Shown here: positions 51,364 through 60,576 of the stretch, one piece after another
How the letters are laid out: every line of letters starts with the position of its first letter
Position numbering within the stretch: position 1 is the first letter of the stretch
Source: an uncultured Aquimonas sp.
GTDB lineage: Bacteria > Pseudomonadota > Gammaproteobacteria > Xanthomonadales > Xanthomonadaceae
Direction: 5' to 3'
NCBI RefSeq assembly: GCF_937888285.1
Contig: NZ_CALART010000007.1
Location: forward strand, 1-64,000
DNA length: 64,000 nt
Made by a program: the position numbers and the translations under genes
Notes under the pieces: generated by a model
Seen by the model: only the letters and a program-made list of their open reading frames with translations
What the model was told of the DNA's origin: nothing
The model's database searches: none

Positions 51364-52184
51364 CTGCGAACCTTTCGCTGCGACGACCGCCGCGCTGGGT
51401 CTGGGTGGTCGGTGGTCTGGCCCTGATCGGCCTGCCTCTGCTGGCGCTGGCGCTCGGCGCTGCCGCGCTGTTCGGGCTGTGGCAGTGGGGTTCGGCCGCG
51501 GTCGAAAGTGGCCGCGCCGAACTCACCGAGCGGGTGCCCGCGCTGGCCGCGCCGCTGGAAGCGCTGGGTGCGGCCTCGCTGGACGAGGCCACGCAGAAGG
51601 CCCGCGCGCTGACCGAAGAAGCGCGGGCGCGTCTCGCCGAAGGCCAGGCGGCGCTGGCGGTCGATCCGGCGCAGGTCGTCGACGCCCTGGCGCCCGAGGC
51701 GGCGGCGCGCGCCGCCGAACTGCAGGCCCAGGCCGAGGCGCTGAAGTCCAGCCTGCCCAGTCTCGCCCAGCCGCTGGACGGGCTCGCCGCCGAAGCCGGC
51801 GCAGCCCTGCGTGCGCCCCTGCAGCAGGGCGGCGCGGCGCTGGCGGCAGCCACTGCGGCCCTGGCCGCGCTGCAGCTGCCGAGCAGCGATGTGGGCGGCA
51901 GCGACCCCGCTGACATTCCGCGCCTGCCGGGCTTCGTGCGCGTCGCCTTCCAGCGGGGCGAGGGCGAAGCGCGGGTCGCCTATGCCGGGCCCGCACCGCT
52001 GCGCGAGGTGGTCGACTTCTACCGCAGCGAGCTCAGCGAGGACGGTTGGCAGGTGCAGGCCCTGGAGTCGAGCGTGGCTGCCGAGCGCCTGCGCTTCGAG
52101 CGCGACGGGCGCGCGCTGGAGCTGGTGGTCAGCGCCGACGGCCCCCGACGCAGCCGCCTGCAGTGGCAGCCGGCCCAGGCATGA
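51360..52184 (+). CDS. Membrane-anchored alanine-rich protein of unknown function
   Basis: This 274-residue protein has one N-terminal membrane helix (WVWVVGGLALIGLPLLALAL) at about residues 13-41. A long alanine/leucine/glutamate-rich region (about 50-175) follows that is probably coiled coil or helical stalk. A compact C-terminal domain comes last (LPGFVRVAFQRGEGEARVAY, PLREVVDFYRSELSEDGWQV and RFERDGRALELVV), resembling a small alpha-beta fold of unknown role found in periplasmic proteins. No family was recognised. It is coupled to the HPF-like gene by a four-base overlap and is followed 70 bases on by the Tat-exported reductase. Confidence 0.7.
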   Translation: MTANLSLRRPPRWVWVVGGLALIGLPLLALALGAAALFGLWQWGSAAVESGRAELTERVPALAAPLEALGAASLDEATQKARALTEEARARLAEGQAALAVDPAQVVDALAPEAAARAAELQAQAEALKSSLPSLAQPLDGLAAEAGAALRAPLQQGGAALAAATAALAALQLPSSDVGGSDPADIPRLPGFVRVAFQRGEGEARVAYAGPAPLREVVDFYRSELSEDGWQVQALESSVAAERLRFERDGRALELVVSADGPRRSRLQWQPAQA

Positions 52185-52254
52185 CTTCCCGCCAGCGCAT
52201 CGCGGACGCGCTGCGCGCAGGCTGCACATACCCATCACGCAAGGGAGTGCCGCC

Positions 52255-53403
52255 ATGCCGATCCGCCGTCGCGATGTGCTGAAGCTGGGGGCGCTGGCCG
52301 GCGCCGCCGGTCTCGCCCCCGCCTTTGCCACTGCCGCTGCGCCTGCCGTCGAGCGCGCCGCCAAGCCGCTCGACATCCTCATCCTCGGCGGCACCGGCTT
52401 CACCGGTCCGCACCAGGTGCGCTATGCGCTGGCGCGCGGCCACCGCATCACCCTGTTCAACCGCGGCCGGCGCCCGCAGGACTGGCCGGCCGAGGTCGAG
52501 GAGCTGACCGGCGACCGCGAGACCGGCGATGTCGGAGCGCTCAAGGGGAGGCGCTGGGATGTCTGCATCGACAACCCGACCAGCGTGCCGCACTGGGTGC
52601 GCGATGTCGGCCAGGTGCTGAAGGGCCAGGTCGACCATTACCTGTTCATCTCGACGCTGTCGGTGTACAGCGACAGCGCCACCCCGGGCCAGGACGAGGA
52701 CGCCCCGCGGGCGGTCTACACCGGCCCCGACATCATGGCCGAGACCCGCGCCAGCCTGATCGCCAACATGGCGCTGTACGGGCCGATGAAGGCGGCCTGC
52801 GAGGACGAGGCGCTGAAATGGTTCCCCGACATCACCACACTCATCCGCCCCGGCCTGATCGTGGGCCCGGGTGACGAGACCGACCGTTTCAGCTACTGGC
52901 CGCTGCGCGTGCGCCGCGGCGGCGACATCCTCGCCCCCGGCGATGGCCGCGACCCGGTGCAGTTCATCGACGCGCGCGATCTGGCGGAGTGGACGATCCG
53001 CATGGCCGAGCAGCGCGCGTTCGGCGCCTTCAACGCCATGGGACCGGCCTACGCGATGGGCATGGACCAGCTGCTGTACGGCATCCAGGCGGTGACCGGC
53101 ACGGCGGCGACCTTCCACTGGGCGCCGGCCGAATTCCTCGCCGAGCAGAACGTCAGCCCTTGGGGCGACATGCCGGTGTGGGTGCCCGGCCAGGGCGAAA
53201 GCGCCGGCTTCTCGCGCCACCGCAACGATCGCGCTCTCGCCAAGGGCCTGAGCTTCCGCCCGCTGGCCGATACCGTGGCGGCCACGCTGGCGTGGTTCGA
53301 TGCCCAGCCCGAAGAGCGCCGCGCGACGCTGCGGGCCGGCATCAAGCCCGAGCGCGAGGCGGAGGTGCTGGCGGCTTGGAGGGCGCGCGCGGCGGCCGGC
53401 TGA
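52255..53403 (+). CDS. Tat-exported NAD-dependent epimerase-like protein
   Basis: This 382-residue protein has a twin-arginine signal (MPIRRRDVLKLGALAGAAGL) followed by a Rossmann domain, LDILILGGTGFTGPHQVRYA, whose GGTGFTG binds NAD(P). HYLFISTLSVYS, YGPMKAACEDEA (YxxxK) and RPGLIVGPGDETDRFSYWPL are extended-SDR landmarks, and FIDARDLAEWTIRMAE is also typical. A Tat signal implies export with cofactor bound, unusual for the superfamily but frequent in this subfamily. The substrate is unknown. The ATG at 52255 is preceded by AAGGGAG. Confidence 0.88.
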   Translation: MPIRRRDVLKLGALAGAAGLAPAFATAAAPAVERAAKPLDILILGGTGFTGPHQVRYALARGHRITLFNRGRRPQDWPAEVEELTGDRETGDVGALKGRRWDVCIDNPTSVPHWVRDVGQVLKGQVDHYLFISTLSVYSDSATPGQDEDAPRAVYTGPDIMAETRASLIANMALYGPMKAACEDEALKWFPDITTLIRPGLIVGPGDETDRFSYWPLRVRRGGDILAPGDGRDPVQFIDARDLAEWTIRMAEQRAFGAFNAMGPAYAMGMDQLLYGIQAVTGTAATFHWAPAEFLAEQNVSPWGDMPVWVPGQGESAGFSRHRNDRALAKGLSFRPLADTVAATLAWFDAQPEERRATLRAGIKPEREAEVLAAWRARAAAG

Positions 53404-53550
53404 TCTTCATCGCGACGCGGTCTCGCCGGCCGCAGGGGATCTGGGCGGCTTGCTGGGCGACAGCGGTCGCGGGAAGGGCCAGCCACCGCTGCGTTTGCAC
53501 CTGGACCGCCCAAGCCGGATCATCGCGCCCCCTTTGAACGCGGGTCCCCC

Positions 53551-54258
53551 ATGCGCCTTGACCGCCTGATCGCCAACCTCGGCTACGGCAGCCGCCGCGA
53601 AGTGCAGGCCTGGTGCCGCGAGGGCTACATCACCGATCGCGCCGGCACGCCGCTGCGCCATGACGCCAACGTCGACCCGGCGAACGTCCTGTTCGACGGC
53701 GAGGAACTCGACCCGGTCGCGCCGCTGAGCCTGATGCTGCACAAGCCGGCCGGCTACACCTGCTCGACCAAGGACACGGGCCGCCTGGTCTACGAGCTGC
53801 TGCCCGAGCGCTTCCGCTTTCGCGACCCGGTGCTGTCGACGGTCGGCCGCCTCGATCGCGAGACCTCGGGCCTGCTGCTGTTCACCGACGACGGCGGCCT
53901 GCTGCATCGGATCATCTCGCCCAAGCAGCACGTGCCCAAGGTCTATGAGGCCGTGCTGGCAGAACCCCTGCGCGGCGACGAGGCCACGCTGTTCGGCAGC
54001 GGAACGCTGATGCTGGACGGCGAGGACACGCCGCTGAAACCCGCCGGCTTCGAGCCGCTCGGCGAGAACCGCGCCCGGCTGACCCTGCACGAGGGCCGCT
54101 ATCACCAGGTACGGCGCATGTTCGGCGCACTGGGCAACCGCGTGGTCGAGCTGCACCGCAGCACGGTCGGCGGGCTGACGCTCGAAGGGCTGGACGAAGG
54201 CCAGTGGCGGCGTCTGGACGAGAGCGATCTGCGGCGGGTGTTCGACGCGGGCGCCTGA
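53551..54258 (+). CDS. rsuA: 16S rRNA pseudouridine synthase RsuA
   Basis: This 235-residue protein has an S4 domain (MRLDRLIANLGYGSRREVQA) and a catalytic domain with VGRLDRETSGLLLFTDDG. The Asp of GRLDRETSG is the nucleophile. GRYHQVRRMFGALGNRVVEL is the RsuA-family RNA-contacting loop. It converts U516 of 16S rRNA to pseudouridine. The size matches RsuA rather than the longer RluB/E/F types, although RluE is a possible alternative. It stands alone. Confidence 0.92.
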   Translation: MRLDRLIANLGYGSRREVQAWCREGYITDRAGTPLRHDANVDPANVLFDGEELDPVAPLSLMLHKPAGYTCSTKDTGRLVYELLPERFRFRDPVLSTVGRLDRETSGLLLFTDDGGLLHRIISPKQHVPKVYEAVLAEPLRGDEATLFGSGTLMLDGEDTPLKPAGFEPLGENRARLTLHEGRYHQVRRMFGALGNRVVELHRSTVGGLTLEGLDEGQWRRLDESDLRRVFDAGA

Positions 54259-54369
54259 GCCCAGCACGACAGCAGCAAGGCTCGGCAGCGTGGCTCTGAG
54301 CGCCAAGAATCCAATCACGGTCATGATGGGCGTCGTGTGTCAGCTGACTCCCGAAAAGGCCGGCGTGAC

Positions 54370-54476
54370 GCCCCTCTCCCCTCGTGGGAGATGGGTTGGG
54401 GAGAGGGGGGCAAACCTCGCGGCAAGCGTCCTTCCCCTCTCCCCCGTCCCCTCTCCCACAAGGGGAGAGGGGAGCA
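54370..54476. repeat. CCCCTCTCCC / GGGAGAGGGG inverted repeat block
   Basis: The block contains CCCCTCTCCCCTCGTGGGAG, then TTGGGGAGAGGGG, a linker, and CCCCTCTCCCACAAGGGGAG. This is the same dispersed repeat that forms part of the 295-bp units at 20740-21600. It lies between rsuA and the convergent TPR gene, where it could act as a bidirectional mRNA end. Confidence 0.8.
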
Positions 54477-54557
54477 CAGCGAGATGAGCGGTTGAGGCGA
54501 GCGCGTTGACGCGATCTTGGGCCGCGCTGCGCTCTGCCCAACCCACGACGGCCGGTA

Positions 54558-55454
54558 CTACAACTTCTTCAGGTCCGCCTGCGCCAGCTCCGCCACCTGC
54601 TTGTCGCCGGCGCTCGCGAGCTGCAGCGCGGTGCGGGCTTCGTCGATGCGGCCGAGCTTGGCCAGGATCTGCCCGCGGCGCCAATGCGCACCTTCGACGC
54701 TGAGGTCGCTGGGTTTGTCCTCGACCGCAAGGAACTGGTCGAGCTGCTGCAGGCCGGCTTCGAGCTCTTCGCCGGTCAGCGCGGCGAGGCGACCTAGCTG
54801 GTAGATCGCGTAGACGTCATCGGCCTTCAGCTGCAGGGCCTGCTGCCACACGGCGCGCGCCTCGGCGTTGCGCTGCTCGCGAAGATGCAGGTTGGCCAGC
54901 GCGGTGCGGGCGCGGATCGAAGCCGGATCGGCGGTGACGGCCGCTTCGAAGTGATTGCGCGCGGCGGCGAGGTCCTTGTTGGCGGCCGCGATCTGGCCGC
55001 GTGCCAGCTGACCGTAGGACGGATGGATCGCATCGATCTCTGGCAGGGTCGCCTCGGCCTTGTCGCGGCCGCCGCCGGCCACGCCGGGGGCCTGCAGGTA
55101 GTAACCCAGCAGATCGAAGCGCGCGTCGATGTTGTTGCCGTCGAGCCTGACCGCGGTCTCCCACGCTTCGCGACACCTGCCGGCCCAGCTCAGCTTGGTG
55201 AACACGCTGGCCTCCAGCGCCTGCCGACCATAGACCCGGCCTAGCCAGACGAAGGCCTGCGAGCTCTGCGGCTCGCGCTGGGTCCAGGCTTCGGCGAGTT
55301 CGATCGCACGCTCCAGCTCGCCAGCATTCATCTGATCGCGCACTTCGACCGCGGCAGCGGGCAGTGGCGGCGTCTGCGCCTGCGCGGCGTGCGCTCCGAA
55401 TGCGAGGGCGAGGAACAGGGCCGAACGGACGAACAGACGCGGCGACAGGGACAT
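54558..55454 (-). CDS. Exported TPR-repeat protein
   Basis: This 298-residue protein has a signal peptide (SALFLALAFGAHAAQAQ). Tetratricopeptide repeats run through the whole mature part: QMNAGELERAIELAEAWTQR, QAFVWLGRVYGRQALEASVF, NKDLAAARNHFEAAVTADPA, REQRNAEARAVWQQALQLKA. TPR proteins serve as scaffolds for periplasmic or outer-membrane complexes; the partner is unknown. It ends QAELAQADLKKL-like text (AELAQADLKKL). It stands alone between two CCCCTCTCCC-type repeats. Confidence 0.88.
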   Translation of the reverse strand: MSLSPRLFVRSALFLALAFGAHAAQAQTPPLPAAAVEVRDQMNAGELERAIELAEAWTQREPQSSQAFVWLGRVYGRQALEASVFTKLSWAGRCREAWETAVRLDGNNIDARFDLLGYYLQAPGVAGGGRDKAEATLPEIDAIHPSYGQLARGQIAAANKDLAAARNHFEAAVTADPASIRARTALANLHLREQRNAEARAVWQQALQLKADDVYAIYQLGRLAALTGEELEAGLQQLDQFLAVEDKPSDLSVEGAHWRRGQILAKLGRIDEARTALQLASAGDKQVAELAQADLKKL

Positions 55455-55639
55455 GCAGGCGCTCCGGGTGGGGAGCGCGGAGCATGGAGCGCTTTCGCTA
55501 AACGTCGGATGAGTTCAGGGGGTGACTGAAGTCACCCGCAGGGGTGGCTCGGAGTGGACGGTCGCCTGCGCTTCGAGCCCGGCATCCGGGGCTGCCAAGG
55601 TGGGAGGTGGGAGACGTTGAAGTCTTTCGCAGAGCTGGC

Positions 55640-55683
55640 CCCCTCTCTCCCGGCCCCTCTCACACGAGGGGAGAGGGGAGCAC
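55640..55683. repeat. CCCCTCTC-type dispersed repeat
   Basis: CCCCCTCTCTCCCGGCCCCT, a CACACGA loop and GGGGAGAGGGGAGCA form a palindrome of the same family as at 54370 and 20740. It lies between the end of the peptidase gene and the TPR gene start. Confidence 0.7.
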
Positions 55684-55744
55684 CGCGTCACGCTTCAGCG
55701 GGTTGGCTTCGAATCCCGAATCCCTAATCCCCACTCCCCGCTTC

Positions 55745-57796
55745 TCACGCCGCCAGCCCGTAGCTGCGCAGCAGGGCCTCGGGCTCGGGCTCGCGGCCGC
55801 GGAAGGCGATGAAGCTTTCCAGCGCCGGGCGCGAGCCGCCGACGGCGAGGATTTCGCGGCGGAAGCGTTCACCGGCTGCCGCATCCAGCACGCCCGCCGC
55901 CTCGAAGGCGCCGAAGGCGTCTGCGGACAAGACCTCGGCCCACAGGTAGCTGTAGTAGCCGGCCGCATAGCCGCCCGCGAAGATGTGGGTGAAGCTGTTC
56001 GGCATGCGCTGCCAGGCCGGCGGGCGGATCACCGCGACCTCTTCGCGCACGGCCTCCAGCAGCTCCATTGCCCGCGCACCACGCGCAGGGTCGAATTCCA
56101 GGTGCAGGCGGAAATCGAACAGGGCGTACTCGAGCTGGCGCACCAGGAACAGGCCGGCGTGGTAGTGGCGTGCGGCCAGCAGCTTGTCGAACAGGGCCTG
56201 CGGCAGCTTCTCGCCGGTCTGGTAATGGCCGCCCAGCAGGTCGATGCCGGCGCGGGTCCAGCTGAAGTTCTCCATGAACTGGCTGGGCAGCTCGACCGCG
56301 TCCCACTCGACGCCACTGATGCCGCCCACGCCCGGCCAGGCCACCTCGGTCAGCATGTGGTGCAGGCCGTGGCCGAACTCGTGCAGCAGGGTGATCACGT
56401 CGTCGTGCGTCAGCAGCGCCGGCAGCTCGGGCGTCGGCGGCGGCACGTTGCAGACCAGGAACGCGACCGGGATCTGCGGATGCTCCAGCGCATCGATGCG
56501 CGCACGGCAGACGTCCATCCAGGCGCCGCCGCGCTTGCCGCTGCGGGCATAGAGGTCGACGTAGAAACCGGCGCGCACGCGGCTGTCGGCATCGAGCACA
56601 TCGAAGTAGCGCGCGTCGGCATGCCACAGCGGCACGTCGGCGCGCGGCGCGAACTTCAGTCCGTACAGCTGGCCAGCGAGCGCGAACAGGCCATCGATCA
56701 CGCGCTCGACCGGGAACCAGGGCTTGAGATCCTCGTCGCTGTAGTCGAAGCGCTGCTGGCGCAGCTTCTCGGCGGCGTAGCCCACGTCCCAGGGCTGCAG
56801 GCCGTCGATGCCGAGCTCCCGGCGCGCGAACTCCGACAGTTCCGTGAGCTCGCGTTCGGCCACGGGTTTTGCCTTGGCCGCGAGTTCGCGCAGGAAGCGC
56901 AGCACGCGCTCGGGCTCGCCGGCCATCTTGTCGGCCAGCGAGACATGCGCGCTCGATGCGAAGCCGAGCAGCTGCGCGGCCTCGTGGCGCAGGGCCAGGA
57001 TCTCGCCGATGCGCGCGCTGTTGTCGTGCGCCGGATCGTGCGGGCCCTGGTCGGAAGCGCGGGTCTGGTAGGCGGTGTAGACGGCCTCGCGCAGGCCGCG
57101 GTCGTCGGCGAAGTTCAGCACCGCCTGCACCGCCGGGCCCTTCAGGGTGGCGACGGGACGGTCGACGCCGCGCTCGGCCCCCATCGCCCGCAGCATCGAC
57201 AGCGCGGACTCGGGAATGCCGGAAAGCTCGGCTTCCGACAGCGGCTTGAACCAGGCATCGGTGCTGTCGAGCACGGCCTCTTCAAAGGCGGTCGACAGGC
57301 GCGAGAGCTCGCTCTGGATCGCCTTGAAGCGCGAGCGCGCGGGCTCCTCCAGGGCGACGCCGGAGAGCTCGAAGCCGCGCAGGCTGTCTTCGATCAAGGC
57401 GCGCTCGGGCCGCGGCAGGCGGTCGAATTCCGACGACTGGCGCAGGCGCCGCACCGCCTCGAACAGGCCGCGGTGCTGGCCCAGCGCCGCCGAAAAATCG
57501 GTGATCCGCGCCTCGGCCTCGGCATAGACCTCGCGCAGCTCGGCGGAGTCAGCCACGCCGTGCAGGTGCCCGACCGGCGCGAAGCTGTGATCGAGCGCGG
57601 CCTGGGCGCGCTCCAGCGGGGCCATCAGGCGGTCGAAGCTGGGCTCGCCGGGCGCCGCGAGCACCTGCTCGACGCAGGCCTCGTAGCTGGCGATGCGCGC
57701 GTCGACCGCTGGCAGCACATGGTCGGCGTTGATGGCGGGGAAATCGGGCAGACCGTGGTCGGCCAGCAGGGGGTTGGCGGTGGTGTCTGTGTTCAT
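55745..57796 (-). CDS. prlC: Oligopeptidase A (M3 metallopeptidase)
   Basis: This 683-residue cytosolic zinc peptidase carries HEFGHGLHHML near residue 471, the HExxH zinc site. The third ligand Glu and surrounding GISGVEWDAVELPSQFMENF follow. Family landmarks KRGGAWMDVC, GGYAAGYYSYLWAEVLSADA and the N-terminal NPLLADHGLPDFPAI match E. coli OpdA/PrlC. It degrades short peptides, including cleaved signal peptides. Start ATG 57796 gives the family N-terminus; a longer frame to 58270 is antisense to the kinase gene. Confidence 0.95.
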   Translation of the reverse strand: MNTDTTANPLLADHGLPDFPAINADHVLPAVDARIASYEACVEQVLAAPGEPSFDRLMAPLERAQAALDHSFAPVGHLHGVADSAELREVYAEAEARITDFSAALGQHRGLFEAVRRLRQSSEFDRLPRPERALIEDSLRGFELSGVALEEPARSRFKAIQSELSRLSTAFEEAVLDSTDAWFKPLSEAELSGIPESALSMLRAMGAERGVDRPVATLKGPAVQAVLNFADDRGLREAVYTAYQTRASDQGPHDPAHDNSARIGEILALRHEAAQLLGFASSAHVSLADKMAGEPERVLRFLRELAAKAKPVAERELTELSEFARRELGIDGLQPWDVGYAAEKLRQQRFDYSDEDLKPWFPVERVIDGLFALAGQLYGLKFAPRADVPLWHADARYFDVLDADSRVRAGFYVDLYARSGKRGGAWMDVCRARIDALEHPQIPVAFLVCNVPPPTPELPALLTHDDVITLLHEFGHGLHHMLTEVAWPGVGGISGVEWDAVELPSQFMENFSWTRAGIDLLGGHYQTGEKLPQALFDKLLAARHYHAGLFLVRQLEYALFDFRLHLEFDPARGARAMELLEAVREEVAVIRPPAWQRMPNSFTHIFAGGYAAGYYSYLWAEVLSADAFGAFEAAGVLDAAAGERFRREILAVGGSRPALESFIAFRGREPEPEALLRSYGLAA

Positions 57797-57887
57797 GCCG
57801 GCAAAGATGGTGGGCGCAGGCGCCCAGGGCAAGGGCGGGTCACCCCGGACCGCACTAGACTGCAGGTCTTCACGTGACCGCCCGACC

Positions 57888-60113
57888 ATGTCCGACACGC
57901 CCTTCAACGCGCTGGCCGAAGCCTTCGATCGCATCGTCGCGCTGCCCGTGGAGGCTCGCGCCGACGCGTTGGCGGCGCTGCCTGAGGGTCTGCGCGAAGA
58001 GGTCCGACGGCTGCTGCTGGCCGATACCCAGCCCGATGATCCGCTGCAGGCGGTGCTGGAGGATCTCGGCGACGCCCTGCAGCGCGCGCGCGCGCCGGGC
58101 GCGCGGCTGGGGCCCTGGCGCGTCCTGCGCGAGCTTGGCGCCGGCGGCATGGGCACGGTGCTGCTGGCCGAGCGCGCCGAAGCGCCGTTCGAGCAGCGCG
58201 CGGCGATCAAGCTGATCCGCGGATTTCCCACCGAGGACAGCCGGCGTCGGCTGCGCCAGGAGCGGCGCATCCTCGCCCAGCTTGATCACCCCTGCATCGC
58301 CCGTCTGCTGGACGGCGGCGAGACCGCGGACGGCCAGCCCTGGGTGGCGCTGGAGTATGTCGAGGGTCTGGGCCTGATGGCCCACATCACGCAAAGTGCG
58401 CCGACGCTCGCGCAGCGGCTGGCGCTGTTCGACCGCATCGCGCAGGCGGTCGCGCATGCGCACCAGCAGCTGGTGATCCACCGCGACCTGAAGCCCGGCA
58501 ATGTGCTGGTGCGCGCCGACGGCGAGCCCAAGCTGCTCGACTTCGGCGTCGCCAAGCTGATCGAGCTCGGCGATGACAGCGCCCGTCGCGAGACCTCGAC
58601 GCGGGTCTGGACCGAGGGCTATGCCAGCCCGGAACAGCGCGAGGGCCGCGCCGTGACCACCGCCAGCGACGTCTATGCGCTGGGGGTGATGCTGCGCGAC
58701 CTGCTTGAGGGCGATGCCGGTGCGCGCCAGCACGGCGGCTTCCCCGCGCTGCCGATCGACGCCGAGCTGCGCGGGGTGATCGCCATGGCCTGCGCGGATG
58801 TACCGTCGCAGCGCTATCCGACCGTCGAGGCCCTGCGCGACGAGCTGACGCGCTACCAGGAAGGCCGGCCGCTGCGCGCCGCCGCCGACACCGGCCTGTA
58901 CCGCCTGCGCAAGTTCCTGCAGCGGCATCGGCTGCCGGTCGGGCTCGGTGCGCTGGCGGTGCTGCTGCTGGCGGGCAACGTGGTCTGGCTGCAGCACGAG
59001 CGCGCCGAAGCGGTGGCGGCGCGGCTCGCGGCTGAGCATGCGAACGCTACGCGCGGGCTGCAGTACCGCTTCCTCGCCGGCGTTCTGCAGGGTGCAGCGG
59101 GTCGCCGCGAAGACGGCAGCCCGCTGTTGGCCACCGATCTGCTCGACCGCATGCGCGACCGCCTGGAGACCGAGGCGGCCGGTGATCCGCTGGCTCGCAC
59201 CGAGCTCGAATCGCTGCTCGCATCGGCGTATCTGAATGCGGGACGCTGGGCCGACGCCAAACCCCTGTTCATCGCCTCGGCCGAGCATGGTGAACAGCTG
59301 AAGGACGCTTCGGACACGGCCTACAGCCTGCGCGAAGCGGCCCGAATGGCGATCGAGCTTGGCGAGTTCGCTGAAGCCGGTCGCCTTCTCGACCGCGCAC
59401 AGGCGCTGCTGGGCGAAGCGCCCTACGACGCAGGTGCGGCCAATGCCGCGATCCGCATCGGCCTGACGCGCATCGAGCTGTTCAAGCGCACCCAGGACCC
59501 GCGCCTGGACGCACAGATCGAGCGCACCGCGCAGCAGGCGCGGGCCTGGCTGCCGGAATCGCACTTCCTGCGCGCGCTGGTGCTGGGCGAGCAGGCGGCG
59601 CGCATGGAGAATCGCGGCGAGTATGCGCAGCTCGCGACGCTGCGCCGGGAAGTGCTCGCGGTCGCGCAGGCCACGCCGAATGTCTACCCCGGTGACGTGC
59701 GCGCGCAGCGCTTCAATCTGGCGCGCGCGCTGGAATTCACGGGCGATCTGGATGGGGCCGAAGCCGAGCTGGCACTGCTCGAATCCGAGCTGGCGAGGAC
59801 GGTGGCGGGAATCCGCCAGTCCGAGCATGTCCAGCTGCGCATGCGCAGGGCCAGCCTCGCGCTGGCGCGCTGCCTGCCTGCACAGGCGCGGTCATTGCTG
59901 GACGAGGCGCGCACCCTGGCCGGGCAACTCGACCTGCAGGCCTCCCCGGCCGATCTGCTGCTGGCCGCCCGGATCGCCCTGGCATTGGGCGAGAGCGAAC
60001 GAGCGCAGACCCTGTTTTCCGAGACACTGGCGATGCCGATCAGCCCCGAGTTCCGCAGCAGGGTCGAAGTTGCGCGACACGCCGCGCCGGGAGGCTGTCC
60101 ACCAGCGCCTTGA
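57888..60113 (+). CDS. Eukaryotic-like Ser/Thr protein kinase with TPR-like sensor
   Basis: This is a 741-residue membrane kinase. The helical N-terminus (residues 5-65) resembles that of the kinase at 21602-23629. The kinase domain has GAGGMG 84-89, Lys108 in AAIKLIRG, HRDLKPGN 198-205, DFG 218-220 and SPEQ near 248. A membrane helix lies at about 350-368. The C-terminal 370 residues are TPR-like helical repeats (SLREAARMAIELGEFAEAGR, EFTGDLDGAEAELALLESEL). Unlike the other kinase it has no sigma factor beside it. It is divergent from oligopeptidase A with 91 bases between. Confidence 0.93.
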   Translation: MSDTPFNALAEAFDRIVALPVEARADALAALPEGLREEVRRLLLADTQPDDPLQAVLEDLGDALQRARAPGARLGPWRVLRELGAGGMGTVLLAERAEAPFEQRAAIKLIRGFPTEDSRRRLRQERRILAQLDHPCIARLLDGGETADGQPWVALEYVEGLGLMAHITQSAPTLAQRLALFDRIAQAVAHAHQQLVIHRDLKPGNVLVRADGEPKLLDFGVAKLIELGDDSARRETSTRVWTEGYASPEQREGRAVTTASDVYALGVMLRDLLEGDAGARQHGGFPALPIDAELRGVIAMACADVPSQRYPTVEALRDELTRYQEGRPLRAAADTGLYRLRKFLQRHRLPVGLGALAVLLLAGNVVWLQHERAEAVAARLAAEHANATRGLQYRFLAGVLQGAAGRREDGSPLLATDLLDRMRDRLETEAAGDPLARTELESLLASAYLNAGRWADAKPLFIASAEHGEQLKDASDTAYSLREAARMAIELGEFAEAGRLLDRAQALLGEAPYDAGAANAAIRIGLTRIELFKRTQDPRLDAQIERTAQQARAWLPESHFLRALVLGEQAARMENRGEYAQLATLRREVLAVAQATPNVYPGDVRAQRFNLARALEFTGDLDGAEAELALLESELARTVAGIRQSEHVQLRMRRASLALARCLPAQARSLLDEARTLAGQLDLQASPADLLLAARIALALGESERAQTLFSETLAMPISPEFRSRVEVARHAAPGGCPPAP

Positions 60114-60172
60114 GCCGCTCGCTCGCCGGCCTGCGCAGGGCGCAGGCCAGCGTGCGCCGGTGGTCCGCAGCT

Positions 60173-60451
60173 CTACTCGGCCGGTCGCCCGCACTGGGTG
60201 CCCAGGCACTCGGGGTTGTCGGCGCTGAACAGGCGCATCCATGCATCGATCCACCCAGCCGCGAGCCCGGCGGATGATGGCTGCACATTTGCGGACTCGG
60301 CTTGATGAGGCGGGGCAGGGTTCGATGCCGTTGCGGGTTCAACCACGTTGTGACGGTCGGTCTCGTCGCGGCCTTGGCCGGCAGAAGCCTGCGGGAGCAG
60401 GGAAAGACTGAGGATCAGTCCGGCGGTCAGGGTAATGAATGGGATGCGCAT
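60173..60451 (-). CDS. Small exported protein of unknown function
   Basis: This 92-residue protein starts MRIPFITLTAGLILSLSLLP with a signal peptide ending near QASAG. The mature part (about 68 residues) is hydrophilic and ends FSADNPECLGTQCGRPAE with a Cys pair five residues apart that may form a disulfide. No family is recognised. It could be a lone secreted peptide; coding is supported by the good signal peptide but not by any known homology. Confidence 0.55.
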   Translation of the reverse strand: MRIPFITLTAGLILSLSLLPQASAGQGRDETDRHNVVEPATASNPAPPHQAESANVQPSSAGLAAGWIDAWMRLFSADNPECLGTQCGRPAE

Positions 60452-60576
60452 GCGGGTTCCAGGTTCGAATGGAATGGACGCCTCGCCGCGTGGGGCCGGC
60501 GGACGCATCGAGAGGATAGTTCAGGCAGCGCACAGTGTGCTGTCCGCGGAAGCCGGGCGTTGGATCGAAGGGTGGC

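Noticed and set aside
55544..57877. 777-codon open frame on the + strand
   Set aside because: It is fully antisense to oligopeptidase A, whose motifs and length are clear.
57870..59828. 652-codon open frame on the minus strand
   Set aside because: It is antisense to the second Ser/Thr kinase, with no family features.
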